The notes beneath the pieces were generated by a model that saw only the letters and a list, made by a program, of their open reading frames with translations, was not told the DNA's origin and did not search any database. Made by a program: the position numbers and the translations under genes. A DNA stretch of 14,608 bases from Nitratireductor sp. (GTDB lineage: Bacteria; Pseudomonadota; Alphaproteobacteria; Rhizobiales; Rhizobiaceae): the NCBI GenBank assembly GCA_020441735.1, contig JAGRLQ010000043.1, forward strand, positions 1 through 14,608, read 5' to 3'. Position 1 is the first letter of the stretch. Each line of letters begins with the position of its first letter. This document shows, in pieces, positions 14,301 to 14,608 of the stretch.

Positions 14301-14608
14301 TTATTCGGCATCGTCGGCTGAAGCCGCGTTGAGCAGACCGTACTTCTCTTCGCCGAGCTTTGCGAGGAGATCGAGCTGGGTCTCGAGAAAGTCGATATGG
14401 CCTTCCTCGTCAGCATGCAATTCTTCGAACAGCGCCATGCTCACATAATCGCCGGCTTCATGACAGACGTCCCGCGACTTCTTGTAGCTGTCCCGGGCTT
14501 CATGCTCCCCGGCAAGGTCTGCATCCAGCACTTCCTTGATGTTCTGGCCAATACGCAACGGAGCGACATTCTGCAGATTCGGGAACCCTTCCAGGAAGAT
14601 GATGCGCT
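14301..14608 (-). CDS. bfr: Bacterioferritin, C-terminal part, 5' end beyond window
   Basis: About 101 codons plus stop are visible, roughly the last two thirds of a usual ~160 aa bacterioferritin. The reading frame is open to the right edge, starting RIIFLEGFPNLQNVAP. Ferroxidase ligands of the later helices are present: the Glu in DLAGEHEARDSY and the Glu and His of HADEEGHIDFLE (E. coli Glu94, Glu127, His130). The haem-ligating Met52 and earlier ferroxidase ligands lie outside the window. Bfr forms a 24-subunit haem-containing cage that oxidises and stores iron in the cytoplasm. The stop is 17 bp before the di-haem oxidoreductase gene, so iron storage and the periplasmic block are probably cotranscribed. 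Promoter and any Irr/Fur/RirA box would be upstream, outside the window. Confidence 0.95.
   Translation of the reverse strand, partial: RIIFLEGFPNLQNVAPLRIGQNIKEVLDADLAGEHEARDSYKKSRDVCHEAGDYVSMALFEELHADEEGHIDFLETQLDLLAKLGEEKYGLLNAASADDAE

Noticed and set aside
13661..14448. Long plus-strand open frames opposite the di-haem oxidoreductase and bfr
   Set aside because: Both haem motifs and the ferroxidase ligands read on the minus strand; the plus frames cross two genes without family features.
1..14608. Mobile element, prophage, CRISPR array or defence island
   Set aside because: No transposase or integrase, no regularly spaced repeats, and no target-site-like repeats beside the tRNA-Gln gene were seen; the acetyltransferases are ordinary GNATs and not part of a toxin-antitoxin pair with an RHH partner.

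Overview
The window looks like chromosome of an alphaproteobacterium, most likely of the order Hyphomicrobiales (Rhizobiales). The grounds are the moderately high GC, the Ppx/GppA phosphatase coupled to RlmE, the GabD type, and the bacterioferritin/imelysin/di-haem oxidoreductase block. This is inference from gene content and protein flavour; no genus can be named from the sequence alone. No mobile element, CRISPR array or rRNA was seen.

Region 1 (1-3851, all minus strand) starts with a GGDEF-EAL membrane protein cut by the left edge. Its GGDEF half is degenerate and its EAL motif is intact. Next comes a coupled pair, a Ppx/GppA phosphatase and the 23S rRNA 2'-O-methyltransferase RlmE. The phosphatase starts with TTG and carries an extraordinary ~270-residue basic, disordered-looking N-terminus. 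RlmE also has a basic tail. Region 2 (3852-4337) holds a presumed ppx promoter, a tRNA-Gln(CTG) gene on the plus strand with encoded CCA, and a strong hairpin.

Region 3 (4338-9191) is the most interesting part. A minus-strand pair, an iron-dependent alcohol dehydrogenase and a GabD-type semialdehyde dehydrogenase, diverges from a plus-strand set: an IclR regulator and the two subunits of a ComDE-like (sulfopyruvate decarboxylase-like) ThDP enzyme. The shared 257-bp intergenic region carries a near-perfect 20-bp palindrome (7118-7137), a good candidate operator. Decarboxylase, aldehyde dehydrogenase and alcohol dehydrogenase form one chemical logic: a 2-oxoacid yields an aldehyde, which is oxidised to an acid or interconverted with an alcohol. 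The ComDE resemblance suggests a C3/C2 organosulfonate (sulfopyruvate/sulfoacetaldehyde or sulfolactaldehyde) module. It lacks Xsc, Pta, sulfite-releasing enzymes and transporters within the window. A 2-oxoglutarate/succinic semialdehyde/4-hydroxybutyrate route and a phosphonate route remain alternatives.

Region 4 (9201-14608, all minus strand) has two GNAT acetyltransferases and a translationally coupled iron-related block. Read in transcription order it is bacterioferritin (5' end outside the window), a di-haem cytochrome c-type oxidoreductase, an imelysin-family protein and a Tat-exported DUF1513 propeller-like protein. This block is probably for periplasmic iron handling beside iron storage.
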